NCBI GenBank assembly: GCA_017476665.1
Contig: JAFUZJ010000019.1
Location: forward strand, 1 to 64,000
Length of the DNA stretch: 64,000 nucleotides
Source: Lachnospiraceae bacterium
Lineage (GTDB): Bacteria > Bacillota > Clostridia > Lachnospirales > Lachnospiraceae
Direction of reading: 5' to 3'
Under the pieces are notes generated by a model, which saw only the letters and a list, made by a program, of their open reading frames with translations, searched no databases and was not told the origin of the DNA. Position numbers and translations under genes: made by a program. Position 1 is the first letter of the stretch; every line of letters starts with the position of its first letter. Positions 18,339 through 28,191 of this stretch are shown here, piece by piece.

Positions 18339-19607
18339 TTATAATTCATGCAAAAACAATCCGCTTCGAAGTTTCGGTTCAAACCAGGTCGACTTCGGCG
18401 GCATCAGCCTCTGGGCATCCGCCACTGCAAACAACTCTCCGATAGATGTCGGATACATGGAAAATGCCACCTGCATCTCGGGCTGCCCTCCGGGTTCCTT
18501 CGGCGTGCATCTGCGCTCCAGCTCTTTCAGGCCTCTGATCCCACCCACGAAATCAATCCGCTTGTCCGTCTTGGGATCACCGATTCCCAGTACCGGACCT
18601 AATAACTGATCCTGCAAAATAGAGACATCCAATCCGGCAACCACATCCTCACTGCAGATCTCGGGCTTTGCCTGCAGTCTGTACCAGTCCCCACCCAGAT
18701 ACATACCGAATTCGCCCTTTTTCACGGGCGCATAGCCTTTGCCATTGAGCGATGCATCCTGCTTTTCAACCGTAAATTTCTCCTGTATTTTCTCCAGGAA
18801 TGCTTCCGTCGAAAGCCCGTTCAGATCCTTTACCACTCGGTTATAATCCAGTATCTTCAACTCTTCATCCGGGAACAGCACAGACAGAAAATAATTAAAT
18901 TCCTCCGTCCCATCATAGTCCGGATGTTCCGCCCGGCGTTTTAATCCAACCTTCACCGCGGATGCGCAGCGATGATGTCCGTCCGCAATATAAATCTCCG
19001 AGATCTGTGCAAAGGTCTCCCGGATTGTCTTGATATCCTCCCCGGAATCCACCAGCCATACTCTGTGACCGATACCATCTTCCGAAATGAAATCATACAA
19101 TGCGGTTTGTTTTTTGATCTTCTCTGTCACTTCCCGCAAAGCAGAATTTGCCCGATAAGCCAAAAAGATCGGCCCCGTCTGCATATTACAGATATCCACG
19201 TGGTTGATGCGATCCTGCTCCTTATCCGCTCTGGTATTTTCATGCTTTTTGATCCGATTTTCCAGGTAGTCATCTATGGACGCGCACGCCACAATCCCGG
19301 TCTGGCTCCTTCCGTCCATCGCCTGCTCATAGAGATAATAGCAGGGCTGCTCCTCCTGCACAAATCTTCCTTCGGCGATCTGCTCCTGGAGCATATCATG
19401 CGCCTTCGCATAAACCTCCGGCGCATAGGTATCCACCTCAGGCCCAAACTGTGTCTCTGCCCGGTCTATCGCCAGGAAGGAATAAGGATTCTCCGCTACA
19501 ACCGCAGCGGCTTCCTGTCTGTTATACACATCATAAGGCAGTGCAGCAATTTTTTCCTCCAATCCCTTTGCCGGTCTGAAGGCGCGAAATGGTCTGATAA
19601 TTGCCAT
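18339..19607 (-). CDS. DUF1015 family protein
   Basis: A 422-residue soluble protein of the DUF1015 family. Recognisable family features are the N-terminus RPFRAFRP..LPYDVYN, the motif IADGHHRCASA in the middle, and DYNRVVKDL. In Clostridia and some other phyla this family often sits next to serC and serA; here serC-serA lie 1-3 kb upstream on the same strand, separated by an aquaporin gene and an opposite-strand gene. Function is unknown; the GHHR motif suggests a nucleotide- or phosphate-binding site. The AAAGGACA site upstream supports the start. Confidence 0.88.
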   Translation of the reverse strand: MAIIRPFRAFRPAKGLEEKIAALPYDVYNRQEAAAVVAENPYSFLAIDRAETQFGPEVDTYAPEVYAKAHDMLQEQIAEGRFVQEEQPCYYLYEQAMDGRSQTGIVACASIDDYLENRIKKHENTRADKEQDRINHVDICNMQTGPIFLAYRANSALREVTEKIKKQTALYDFISEDGIGHRVWLVDSGEDIKTIRETFAQISEIYIADGHHRCASAVKVGLKRRAEHPDYDGTEEFNYFLSVLFPDEELKILDYNRVVKDLNGLSTEAFLEKIQEKFTVEKQDASLNGKGYAPVKKGEFGMYLGGDWYRLQAKPEICSEDVVAGLDVSILQDQLLGPVLGIGDPKTDKRIDFVGGIRGLKELERRCTPKEPGGQPEMQVAFSMYPTSIGELFAVADAQRLMPPKSTWFEPKLRSGLFLHEL

Positions 19608-19764
19608 ATTATTGTCCTTTCTGTTATATAATTATATTAAATTCAAAAAATTTCCTTTTTATATTCTACCAAAAAAAACTATACATAACAAGCGTCCGGT
19701 GGTAAAATATCTAAAAGAATTTGATCTGGTACAAAAAGTGATAAGAAATGAGGTGGAAAGAAAA

Positions 19765-20046
19765 ATGACAGACGAAAACAGAGCGATCCTAAAGCGGATC
19801 AACGATTACAGTGAGAAAGTTTTATTTGATATTGACCCCCAAAAAGTTCCGGTTTCCCAACAGCTTGAGAAGCTTCGCCCGGTCTTTGAGGAAATTGCAG
19901 CAGAAAAAAACATGTCTTTACAGGATGTCTTTATCTTGTACATGGATATTCAAAGTGAGGCAACCTGCGCTTCCGAAGCAAAGCTGCAGGAGGACTTAAA
20001 GGATATCAACAACGGCAATGACGACATGCCGCTCTTATATCACTGA
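19765..20046 (+). CDS. Small conserved-looking cytosolic protein
   Basis: A 93-residue acidic helical protein (MTDENRAILKRIND to the end DDMPLLYH). The frame is open further upstream, but ATG 19765 has a GAGGTGG site about 8 bases before it and begins the charged, ordered part. I do not recognise the family. It stands alone between two leftward genes and is closed by an intrinsic terminator, which supports a real transcription unit. Confidence 0.7.
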   Translation: MTDENRAILKRINDYSEKVLFDIDPQKVPVSQQLEKLRPVFEEIAAEKNMSLQDVFILYMDIQSEATCASEAKLQEDLKDINNGNDDMPLLYH

Positions 20047-20069
20047 CAGACCGACACCGCAAACAACGA

Positions 20070-20114
20070 AAAAGGCTATCACACCGGCAGATAACCGCTG
20101 GGTGATAGCCTTTT
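20070..20114. terminator. Intrinsic terminator, probably bidirectional
   Basis: Stem AAAAGGCTATCAC (20070-20082) with GTGATAGCCTTTT (20102-20114), with a partly paired inner loop. It closes the small + strand gene and may also serve the convergent aquaporin gene ending at 20154. Confidence 0.85.
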
Positions 20115-20153
20115 CTATGTCACGCATTTTAACCGGTCCTCATTTAGATCCGA

Positions 20154-20846
20154 TCAGTCCTTGCTCTCCAGGAACTTATAGCAGAATGCTGCCAGAGCCG
20201 CACCCACAAGCGGTCCAATGATAAATACATACAGCTGACCGATGGGAGCTGTATTTCCGCCGATGGCCGCGATCAGTGCAGGGCCGAAAGAACGGGCAGG
20301 ATTTACGCTGGTTCCGGTCAGGCCAATGCCGATGATATGGATTGCCACCAGGGTCAGACCAATGATCAAACCGCCGAAGGAACCATGGTTCTGGTTCTTG
20401 GAAGTGACACCCAGAATCAGGATCACAAACAGGAACGTCAGAATGATCTCAACCAGGATACCTGCAGCTGCGCTTCCGTTCACGCCGGCCAATCCATTGC
20501 TTCCCAGTCCGCCGGTCATATCGGTCACATTTCCCATGGAAAAGATGCCGGACAAAACCGCGGAACCAACCGTAGCTCCCAACACCTGAGCCACCACATA
20601 ACCCACAAAGTTCTGTACGCTCATACCGCCACTGATCAGCACGCCCAAAGAAACTGCAGGATTCACATGTCCGCCGGAAATATTGCCTACACCGTAAGCC
20701 ATTGCCACGATTGCCAGGCCAAACGCAAAAGCAGTCAGAATATATCCGCCGCCGTTTGCCGCATCACATCCCACCAACATCGCCGTACCACAGCCGATAA
20801 AAACCAGTGTAAAAGTACCGATAAATTCAGCAATATACTTCTTCAT
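20154..20846 (-). CDS. Aquaporin / MIP-family channel
   Basis: A 230-residue six-helix channel for water or small neutral solutes. Both NPA boxes are present: GGHVNPAVSLG (first half) and TSVNPARSFGPAL (second half), where the NPARSxGPA context with Arg is the selectivity-filter residue. The sequence around the second box resembles the AqpZ (water) type more than GlpF. The ribosome site AGGGAGG lies upstream. It sits 48 bases after serA on the same strand, so read-through from serC-serA is possible. Confidence 0.9.
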   Translation of the reverse strand: MKKYIAEFIGTFTLVFIGCGTAMLVGCDAANGGGYILTAFAFGLAIVAMAYGVGNISGGHVNPAVSLGVLISGGMSVQNFVGYVVAQVLGATVGSAVLSGIFSMGNVTDMTGGLGSNGLAGVNGSAAAGILVEIILTFLFVILILGVTSKNQNHGSFGGLIIGLTLVAIHIIGIGLTGTSVNPARSFGPALIAAIGGNTAPIGQLYVFIIGPLVGAALAAFCYKFLESKD

Positions 20847-20894
20847 TCTTGCATACCTCCCTAAACATAATTATTTTTTATCTAGTCTACTCTG

Positions 20895-22058
20895 TTACTT
20901 TACAATTCTTACACGGAACACACCGTCGATTGCAGCCAATGCCTTCACCGTATCCTCGGTAACCGACTCCTCCACATCGATCAGGGTGTAAGCAAACTCG
21001 CCTCTGGATTTGTTGGTCATATCGGAGATATTGACGCCCTTCTGTCCAAATTCCGCCGTGAACTTGGTGATCATATTGGCGATATTCTTGTGGAAAATCG
21101 CCACACGTCCGGCTTTCGTGCACACACCCATGTCACATGCAGGGTAATTTACGCTGTTCTTGATATTGCCGTTCTCCAGATAATCCATCATCTCCTGCAC
21201 TGCCATCACAGCACAGTTATCCTCGCTCTCCTCGGTGCTTGCACCCAGATGAGGGATCACGATACAGCCCTTCTTGCCTGCGGCGGTCGGATTCGGGAAA
21301 TCCGATACATAGCGCGCTACCTTGCCGCTCTCCAGAGCAGCCAGCACATCCGCTTCATTTGCCAACAGATCTCTTGCAAAGTTCAGGATGATCACGCCGT
21401 CCTTCATCTTGGCAATCGCGTCCTTGTCGATCATACCCTTTGTGGAATCCAAAAGCGGTACATGTACAGTGATGTAATCACACTGCGCATAAATATCGTC
21501 TACATTTGTGGTCACGCTCACATGGCGGCTCAGAGAAAGTGCAGCATTTACGGAAAGATACGGATCGTAACCCAGCACTTCCATTCCGAGTGCAATCGCT
21601 GCATTCGCCACCTTTGCGCCGATGGCGCCCAGACCGATCACGCCGAGCTTTTTGCCCATGATCTCAGAACCCGCAAAGTTCTTCTTTTCTTTCTCAGCAG
21701 TCTTGGCAATATTCTCATCGCCCGCATTGGCCTTAACCCATTCGATCCCGCCGACTACATCCCTGGAAGCCAACAGCAATCCTGCCAGCACAAGCTCTTT
21801 CACGCCGTTTGCATTGGCACCGGGCGTATTGAAAACAACAATCCCCTTTTCCGCACATTTGTCCAACGGAATATTATTGGTACCTGCGCCCGCTCTGGCT
21901 ACCGCCAACAGCTTGTCGGACAACTCCATGTCATGCATAGCGGCACTTCTAACCAGAATGCCTTCTGCATCATTTACATTGTCTGTGATCTTGTAATCCG
22001 CCGTCAGATTCTTCAGACCGACCTGCGAGATCGGATTTAAACAATTTAACTGAAACAT
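20895..22058 (-). CDS. serA: D-3-phosphoglycerate dehydrogenase
   Basis: Oxidises 3-phosphoglycerate, the first step of serine synthesis. The 387 residues contain the NAD Rossmann loop GVIGLGAIGAKVAN, catalytic Arg in NFARDLLANE, the catalytic His in IPHLGASTEESE, and a C-terminal ACT domain (about 315-387) for serine feedback. The long intervening domain of the B. subtilis or mammalian type is absent, so it is the short ACT form. It lies 35 bases after serC and has its own GAGGAGA site. Confidence 0.95.
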   Translation of the reverse strand: MFQLNCLNPISQVGLKNLTADYKITDNVNDAEGILVRSAAMHDMELSDKLLAVARAGAGTNNIPLDKCAEKGIVVFNTPGANANGVKELVLAGLLLASRDVVGGIEWVKANAGDENIAKTAEKEKKNFAGSEIMGKKLGVIGLGAIGAKVANAAIALGMEVLGYDPYLSVNAALSLSRHVSVTTNVDDIYAQCDYITVHVPLLDSTKGMIDKDAIAKMKDGVIILNFARDLLANEADVLAALESGKVARYVSDFPNPTAAGKKGCIVIPHLGASTEESEDNCAVMAVQEMMDYLENGNIKNSVNYPACDMGVCTKAGRVAIFHKNIANMITKFTAEFGQKGVNISDMTNKSRGEFAYTLIDVEESVTEDTVKALAAIDGVFRVRIVK

Positions 22059-22093
22059 TTTAAACGTCTCCTCTTCTTTTTATTGATAAAGCC

Positions 22094-23176
22094 TTATGCG
22101 TTCTCTGCCTCGAACTTCCTCATGAACGCAACCAGCTTCTCCACTCCCTCGATCGGCATTGCATTATAGATACTTGCACGCATACCACCTACGGTTCTGT
22201 GTCCTTTCAGATTCACAAATCCGGCAGCTGTTGCCTCTTTTACAAACTTCGCATCCAGTTCTTCGTTGCCGGTCACAAACGGTACGTTCATCAGAGAACG
22301 ATCCTCTTTGCGCACAGTTCCCTTAAAGAGCTTACTCTCGTCCAGGAAGTCATACAGGATTTTTGCCTTCTTCTCGTTGTGCTCCTTCATCGCCTGCAGA
22401 CCGCCCATCTTCTTAATCCACTTGAACACCTTGCCGCAGATATAAATGCCATATGCAGGCGGTGTATTGTACAGGGAATCATTGTCTGCATGAATCTTGT
22501 ATTTCAACATGGTAGGTGTACCAGGAAGCACATCCTCCGTGATCAGATCCTCGCGAATGATCACAATCACCACGCCGGCAGGTCCGATATTCTTCTGCAC
22601 GCCGCCATAGATCACGCCATACTTGGTCACATCTACCGGCTCAGACAGGAAACAGCTGGACACATCGGCAACCAGAGTCTTGCCCTTGGTATTCGGCAGT
22701 GTCTTGAATTTCGTGCCGTAAATGGTATTGTTCTCACAGATATAAACATAGTCTGCATCCTCGCTGATCGACAGATCAGAGCAATCCGGAATATAGGAGA
22801 ATGTCTTATCCTCAGAGCTTGCAATCTTATTTGCCTTGCCATAAAGCTGTGCTTCCTGATAAGCCTTCTTTGCCCACTGTCCGGTCACTATGTAATCGGC
22901 AACCTTATTCTTCATCAGGTTCATGGGAATCATGGCAAACTGCTGACTCGCACCGCCCTGCAAAAACAATACCTTGTAATTGTCAGGGATATTCATCAGT
23001 TCGCGCAGATCCGCCTCCGCCTCCTTGATAATATTGTCATAGGTCTTGGAGCGATGGCTCATCTCCATAACGGACATGCCTGATCCTTTGTAATCAAGCA
23101 TCTCATCTGCAGCTTCCCTCAGAACCTCCTCGGGCAGCACTGCGGGACCCGCAGAAAAATTGTAAACTCTTGACAT
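22094..23176 (-). CDS. serC: Phosphoserine aminotransferase
   Basis: A PLP enzyme making phosphoserine from 3-phosphohydroxypyruvate and glutamate. The 360 residues begin MSRVYNFSAGPAVLPEEV, with LQGGASQQFAMIPMNL (phosphate contacts) and the PLP lysine in GGVQKNIGPAG. The C-terminal GHRTVGGMRASIYNA is typical. The start at 23174-23176 follows AGGAGGAAAT; the longer frame is excluded because its 5' end lies over the promoter. No phosphoserine phosphatase gene is adjacent. Confidence 0.96.
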   Translation of the reverse strand: MSRVYNFSAGPAVLPEEVLREAADEMLDYKGSGMSVMEMSHRSKTYDNIIKEAEADLRELMNIPDNYKVLFLQGGASQQFAMIPMNLMKNKVADYIVTGQWAKKAYQEAQLYGKANKIASSEDKTFSYIPDCSDLSISEDADYVYICENNTIYGTKFKTLPNTKGKTLVADVSSCFLSEPVDVTKYGVIYGGVQKNIGPAGVVIVIIREDLITEDVLPGTPTMLKYKIHADNDSLYNTPPAYGIYICGKVFKWIKKMGGLQAMKEHNEKKAKILYDFLDESKLFKGTVRKEDRSLMNVPFVTGNEELDAKFVKEATAAGFVNLKGHRTVGGMRASIYNAMPIEGVEKLVAFMRKFEAENA

Positions 23177-23234
23177 TTTTATTTCCTCCTCGGTTTCATG
23201 ATTCACCTTTTTATATGTTACAAAAATCTTTTTA

Positions 23235-23263
23235 AGAATATACTTTCTTTCGGCATTTGTCAA
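23235..23263 (-). promoter_or_regulatory. Promoter of serC-serA
   Basis: Minus-strand TTGACA (23258-23263) and TATTCT (23235-23240), spacer 17, about 60 bases before the serC start. No T-box or riboswitch can be fitted into this short leader. Confidence 0.65.
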
Positions 23264-23270
23264 CTGTTTG

Positions 23271-24752
23271 TCAATTGTTATCCTCGCCGTAGAACATCAC
23301 CACCGGTGTGCCGATCTCCACCATATCGTACAACGCCTCCGCTTTCTCTAACGGAATATTCACACACCCATGGGAACCATTGGTCAGATAAATATCTCCG
23401 CCGAATTCATCCCGCCATTCTGCGTCATGAATTCCTATAGCCCCCTTCACCGGCATCCAGAATTTCACCGGCTGCGTATAGCCCTGCCCGCGCAAAACTC
23501 TGTTTTTCTGCTTGTTATATACAAAATTCACGCCCTCCGGTGTAGTGTATTTGCGCTTCTTATTTCCCGTGACGGTATCCGACTCTAGTCTTAATTCGCC
23601 GTTCTCGTAGTAATACAGCTTCTGAAGTCCCATATCTACCTCAATGTATGTGTCCCCAATAGATGTTCCGCTGTGCGTAAAAGCATCTCTGGTATATTCC
23701 GCCGTATGAAGCCTGTCGGGCGCATGTTCGGTTGTGATCAGCGTTCCGTCCACGTTCTGCAATGCCGCCAGCGCCTTAAAGTACTGTTTCAACCAGACAA
23801 GTTCCTGCTTTTGGTTCATTGTGGTTCCGTAAGTAACGCCTTTCACCGTCACGGTTTTTCCGTTGGTCGTCTCAAAGGACCACTCTTTCTGGTAAGTATC
23901 ATACCGGTCCGCCAGATCCTTCAGCCACCCGGCAAGGAGCTTCTCATCAATCACAAAAGCTCCGTTTGCATCCTGGAGCGGCATCTGTGTTGCTTCGTCT
24001 TTCTGCAAAAACAAGGCCATCTCTCCGGCATCCGGCTCCAGCTTTTCATCCGTAAAATCATATACGGGACCATTGCTCTGAAACAGCCGCAATCGTTGCC
24101 AAAGCTGCTCCTGTGCTTTCTGCTCGTCCGTAAGCGGTTCGTCATAATAGCAATCCGAAGTGATCAGATCAATCGAAGTCTCTTCGGAAGACAGGATCGA
24201 ATCCCGCACCATCTCAAAGGCCTTTTCCTCATCCAGACGATGACTGACACTATCATAAATGTCGTATCCGTCCTCCTCGGAATAAATGATCCGATAGTCC
24301 GCTTCCACCTGCATATCCGGCATGTTTTGCTGCCACCACTGTTTCAACAGTTCCTCATCGATCCGCCTGTCCGGCGTCAGTTGATAAGTACGCGGTGTGC
24401 CCAAACCTTCAATCCATGATATATTTCGTTGTTCGGAATAACAATTCTGTAATGCTGTCTCATAGTCAACCGTGAATCCGATTTCCGACAGCGGTAATGT
24501 AAACGTCTGTGGCTCGGCGTCTTGACCAACCCGGTCATAAGCCACAATTGCAATGCTCTGCGGAATTTCAGCGCGTTCCATCAGCATGGTTTTAATCTCC
24601 TGCACTGTCTTCCCGGTGGAATAAATCCCGTTAACCCAGGTGTTCACCCCGAAGCCGTTTTGATAATATCTCGTGAGCGCCGCACAGGCCACCGCCGCCG
24701 TCACTGCCACTACGGCCGCAACTATGAGCAGCTTTTTCCAAAGTGTTTTCAT
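23271..24752 (-). CDS. Membrane-anchored L,D-transpeptidase
   Basis: A 493-residue wall enzyme. One N-terminal membrane helix (about 8-28) anchors it, then two peptidoglycan-binding-like regions (about 40-340) and a C-terminal YkuD domain (about 365-490). The catalytic motif is complete: His in GIHDAEW and NGSHGCVNIPLEKA with the active Cys. Such enzymes form 3-3 cross-links or attach proteins to peptidoglycan. It begins 30 bases after ilvB with a weak ribosome site, so it may be co-transcribed with leuB-ilvD-ilvB although it is functionally unrelated. Confidence 0.92.
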   Translation of the reverse strand: MKTLWKKLLIVAAVVAVTAAVACAALTRYYQNGFGVNTWVNGIYSTGKTVQEIKTMLMERAEIPQSIAIVAYDRVGQDAEPQTFTLPLSEIGFTVDYETALQNCYSEQRNISWIEGLGTPRTYQLTPDRRIDEELLKQWWQQNMPDMQVEADYRIIYSEEDGYDIYDSVSHRLDEEKAFEMVRDSILSSEETSIDLITSDCYYDEPLTDEQKAQEQLWQRLRLFQSNGPVYDFTDEKLEPDAGEMALFLQKDEATQMPLQDANGAFVIDEKLLAGWLKDLADRYDTYQKEWSFETTNGKTVTVKGVTYGTTMNQKQELVWLKQYFKALAALQNVDGTLITTEHAPDRLHTAEYTRDAFTHSGTSIGDTYIEVDMGLQKLYYYENGELRLESDTVTGNKKRKYTTPEGVNFVYNKQKNRVLRGQGYTQPVKFWMPVKGAIGIHDAEWRDEFGGDIYLTNGSHGCVNIPLEKAEALYDMVEIGTPVVMFYGEDNN

Positions 24753-24782
24753 TTTCTCTACATCCGATTGTTTTTATCTCAT

Positions 24783-26474
24783 TTAGGATTCCTGCTTTGC
24801 CAAGTCATCTCCGTCAAAGGCATCTGCGATAGGCGCCCCCGCCGGAACCATGGGGAATACCTTATCGTCTTCCGGGATCACACATTCGATCAAAACAGGT
24901 GCCTTCAATGCGATTGCCTTCTCGATTGCAGGTGCAACCTCCTCCTTTGTGGTCACACAGATTGCCTCACAGCCCAATCCTTCCGCAACCTTGCAGAAAT
25001 CCACCTTATCGTTCAATACCGTCTGGGAATAACGTTTGCCGTAAAACAGAGTCTGCCACTGACGCACCATGCCCAGCACATGATTGTTGATCACAATCTG
25101 AATGATTGGAATATTATAACGGCTTGCCGTAGCCAACTCATTCATATTCATGCGGAAACAGCCGTCCCCTGCAATGTTCACGCAGATCTTGTCCGGTTGA
25201 CCGACCTGGGCACCAATACATGCACCAAGTCCATAGCCCATCGTGCCAAGTCCGCCGGAGGAAAGAAATGTCCGAGGTTTGGTATATTTATAATACTGCG
25301 CAGCCCACATCTGATGCTGTCCCACATCCGTGGAAATAATAGCCTGCCCCTTTGTGATCCGATCCAGCTCCTCGATGATATAGGGACAGGAAAGCTGTTC
25401 GTTATCATATTTCAAGGGATATTTTTCTTTCAGCTCCGCAACTGTCTGCATCCAAACCGCATTGTCTTTCTTCCCCTGTTTTCTGATCGCTGCATTCAAC
25501 TCTGTCAGCACCGCCTTCAGATCTCCCGTCAAAGAAGCATCCACACGGATATTCTTGTTGATTTCAGCCGGGTCGATGTCGATATGAACAATCTTTGCAC
25601 CTTCGGCAAAGCGCTTGGGGTTACCGATCACACGGTCAGAGAAACGCGCTCCCAGGGCGATCAGCAGATCACACTGGCTTACACCCAGATTGGAGGCCTT
25701 TGTCCCATGCATACCGATCATACCGGTATAACGGGGGCTGGTTCCGTCAAAAGCACCTTTGCCCATGAGGGTATCGCACACAGGAGCATCGATCAGTTCC
25801 GCAAATTCGGCGACCTCCGGAGAGGCCTCGGAAATAACGGCTCCACCGCCCAGATAGATAAACGGTTTTTCTGCCTGTCTGATATATTCCAGTACCTGAT
25901 GCAACTCGGATTCCTGATAGGAAACCTTGCGTTCTTTCGCTTTTTGAGGCATCGGGGCAAACTCGCAGCTTGCTCCCGTCACATCCTTGGTGATATCCAC
26001 AAGCACCGGGCCGGGACGTCCGCTCTGTGCGATTTCAAATGCCTTGCGCAGAGTATCCGCAAGATTTTCCACATTTTTTACGATATAGCCGTGCTTGGTG
26101 ATCGGCATGGTCACACCGGCAATATCCACCTCCTGAAAGCTGTCCTTGCCAAGCAGCGGCAACGTCACATTCGCCGTGATCGCCACCATGGGAACAGAAT
26201 CCATATAGGCTGTCGCGATACCGGTCACCAGATTCGTTGCGCCGGGACCGCTGGTTGCCATGCAGACGCCTACCTTACCCGTCGCACGGGCATAACCGTC
26301 AGCCGCATGCGCCGCGCCCTGCTCATGGGAAGTGAGTACATGACGGATCTCATCACTGTGCTTATATAATGCATCATAAATATTTAAAATAGCACCGCCG
26401 GGATATCCAAAAACCGTATCTACCCCCTGCTCTTTCAAACATTCTACTACAATTTCAGAACCGTTGAGAACCAT
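24783..26474 (-). CDS. ilvB: Acetolactate synthase, large subunit
   Basis: A ThDP/FAD enzyme condensing two pyruvates, or pyruvate and 2-oxobutyrate, in valine/leucine/isoleucine synthesis. The 563 residues show FGYPGGAIL and HEQGAAHAADGYAR (ThDP Glu), TSGPGATNLVTG, the FAD-domain motif GMHGTKASN, and the ThDP/Mg site GDGCFRMNMNEL. A small regulatory subunit gene (ilvN/ilvH) is not next to it. The start has a strong TAGGAGG. It is the third gene of leuB-ilvD-ilvB. Confidence 0.95.
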   Translation of the reverse strand: MVLNGSEIVVECLKEQGVDTVFGYPGGAILNIYDALYKHSDEIRHVLTSHEQGAAHAADGYARATGKVGVCMATSGPGATNLVTGIATAYMDSVPMVAITANVTLPLLGKDSFQEVDIAGVTMPITKHGYIVKNVENLADTLRKAFEIAQSGRPGPVLVDITKDVTGASCEFAPMPQKAKERKVSYQESELHQVLEYIRQAEKPFIYLGGGAVISEASPEVAEFAELIDAPVCDTLMGKGAFDGTSPRYTGMIGMHGTKASNLGVSQCDLLIALGARFSDRVIGNPKRFAEGAKIVHIDIDPAEINKNIRVDASLTGDLKAVLTELNAAIRKQGKKDNAVWMQTVAELKEKYPLKYDNEQLSCPYIIEELDRITKGQAIISTDVGQHQMWAAQYYKYTKPRTFLSSGGLGTMGYGLGACIGAQVGQPDKICVNIAGDGCFRMNMNELATASRYNIPIIQIVINNHVLGMVRQWQTLFYGKRYSQTVLNDKVDFCKVAEGLGCEAICVTTKEEVAPAIEKAIALKAPVLIECVIPEDDKVFPMVPAGAPIADAFDGDDLAKQES

Positions 26475-26495
26475 GGAAAAACCTCCTAAGTGTTA

Positions 26496-28166
26496 TTATT
26501 TTTTCGGCACCTCTAAGACTGCGCCTCTGTTGCCGCTTGTGACAAGCTCTCTGTATCTGGACAGATACCCTGTCGTCACCTTGGGCTCTCTGGGCTGCCA
26601 CTTCGCGCGGCGCTCTGCCAGCACTTCATCGGAAACCTTTACTTCCAGCTTATTTGCCGGAATATCAATACGAATAATGTCCCCTTCTTCTACCAAGGCG
26701 ATCGGACCGCCCACAGCCGCCTCAGGAGAAACATGTCCGATGGACGCACCACGGGAAGCGCCGGAGAATCTGCCGTCTGTGATCAGTGCCACAGAAGATC
26801 CAAGTCCCATACCCGCAATGGCAGAGGTAGGATTCAACATTTCTCTCATACCCGGACCACCTTTCGGTCCCTCATAGCGGATCACCACCACATCGCCTGC
26901 CACGATCTTGCCGCCCTTGATGGCTGCAATAGCATCCTCCTCACAGTCAAATACCCGGGCAGGACCTTCATGTACCATCATCTCAGGTACCACAGCGGAA
27001 CGCTTCACCACGCCGCTGTCCGGTGCCAGATTTCCCTTCAATACAGCGATACCGCCGGTTTCAGAATAAGGATTCTCGATAGGTCTGATGACCTCAGGAT
27101 TCTTATTCAAACAATTCTTGATATTTTCACCGATTGTCGTTCCGTTGACCGTCATGCAGTCAAGGTTCAGCAGATTCTTCTTGGTCAGTTCATTCATCAC
27201 TGCATATACACCGCCGGCCTCGTTCAGATCCTCCATGTAAGTGGGACCTGCCGGTGCCAGGTGGCACAAATTCGGTGTCTTTGCGGAAAGCTCGTTGGCG
27301 ATATCCAGATTCAGATCCACGCCTGCTTCTCTTGCAATTGCAGGCAGATGCAGCATGGAGTTTGTGGAACAGCCAAGCGCCATATCCACGGTCAATGCAT
27401 TCATAAATGCCTTTTCCGTCATGATGTCACGGGGCTTGATGTCCTTCTCCACCAATTCCATGATCTTCATGCCGGCGTGCTTCGCCAGGCGGATACGCTC
27501 GGAATAAACCGCCGGGATCGTACCGTTTCCTTTTAAGCCCATACCGATTGCCTCAGTCAGGCAGTTCATAGAGTTTGCGGTATACATACCGGAGCAGGAA
27601 CCGCAGGTCGGGCAGACCTTCTCCTCAAACTCGCACAGATCCTCCTGAGTCATGGTGCCGGCAGCCACGCTGCCCACCGCCTCAAACATGGAGGAAAGGC
27701 TTCTCTTTTGTCCCTTTACATGACCGGCTAACATGGGACCGCCGGACACAAATACCGTCGGAATATTCAGTCTCGCCGCTGCCATCAGAAGACCGGGTAC
27801 ATTCTTGTCACAGTTGGGTACACATACCAGACCGTCAAAGCCATGAGCAAGCGCCATACACTCTGTGCTGTCCGCAATCAGATCTCTGGTCACCAGAGAA
27901 TACTTCATGCCGATATGCCCCATGGCAATACCGTCACAGACCGCAATCGCCGGGAATACCACCGGCATACCGCCCGCCATGGCAACACCCATCTTAACTG
28001 CCTCCACGATCTTATCCAGATTCATATGTCCGGGCACGATCTCATTATAAGAACTCACAATACCGATCATGGGGCGTCTGCGCTCCTCCTCGGTATACCC
28101 AAGTGCGTTGAACAGGCTGCGGTGAGGCGCCTGCGCGTTACCAACCTTTACGGAATCACTTCTCAT
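26496..28166 (-). CDS. ilvD: Dihydroxy-acid dehydratase
   Basis: An Fe-S enzyme that dehydrates dihydroxy-isovalerate and -methylvalerate to the 2-oxo acids. The 556 residues carry the cluster cysteines in [10 protein letters not shown] and [17 protein letters not shown], the conserved [15 protein letters not shown] near the C-terminus, and [14 protein letters not shown]. The start ATG 28164-28166 (MRSDSVKVG) follows an AAGGAT site; the longer open frame lies over the end of leuB. The gap to leuB is 25 bases and to ilvB 21. Confidence 0.96.
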   Translation of the reverse strand: MRSDSVKVGNAQAPHRSLFNALGYTEEERRRPMIGIVSSYNEIVPGHMNLDKIVEAVKMGVAMAGGMPVVFPAIAVCDGIAMGHIGMKYSLVTRDLIADSTECMALAHGFDGLVCVPNCDKNVPGLLMAAARLNIPTVFVSGGPMLAGHVKGQKRSLSSMFEAVGSVAAGTMTQEDLCEFEEKVCPTCGSCSGMYTANSMNCLTEAIGMGLKGNGTIPAVYSERIRLAKHAGMKIMELVEKDIKPRDIMTEKAFMNALTVDMALGCSTNSMLHLPAIAREAGVDLNLDIANELSAKTPNLCHLAPAGPTYMEDLNEAGGVYAVMNELTKKNLLNLDCMTVNGTTIGENIKNCLNKNPEVIRPIENPYSETGGIAVLKGNLAPDSGVVKRSAVVPEMMVHEGPARVFDCEEDAIAAIKGGKIVAGDVVVIRYEGPKGGPGMREMLNPTSAIAGMGLGSSVALITDGRFSGASRGASIGHVSPEAAVGGPIALVEEGDIIRIDIPANKLEVKVSDEVLAERRAKWQPREPKVTTGYLSRYRELVTSGNRGAVLEVPKK

Positions 28167-28191
28167 ATTTGTATCCTTCTTTCTGTAATAA

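Noticed and set aside
24522-26369. 615-codon open frame on the + strand opposite ilvB
   Set aside because: It mirrors ilvB codon by codon, is rich in His/Arg/Cys, has no ribosome site and no family. It is a shadow of the real gene.
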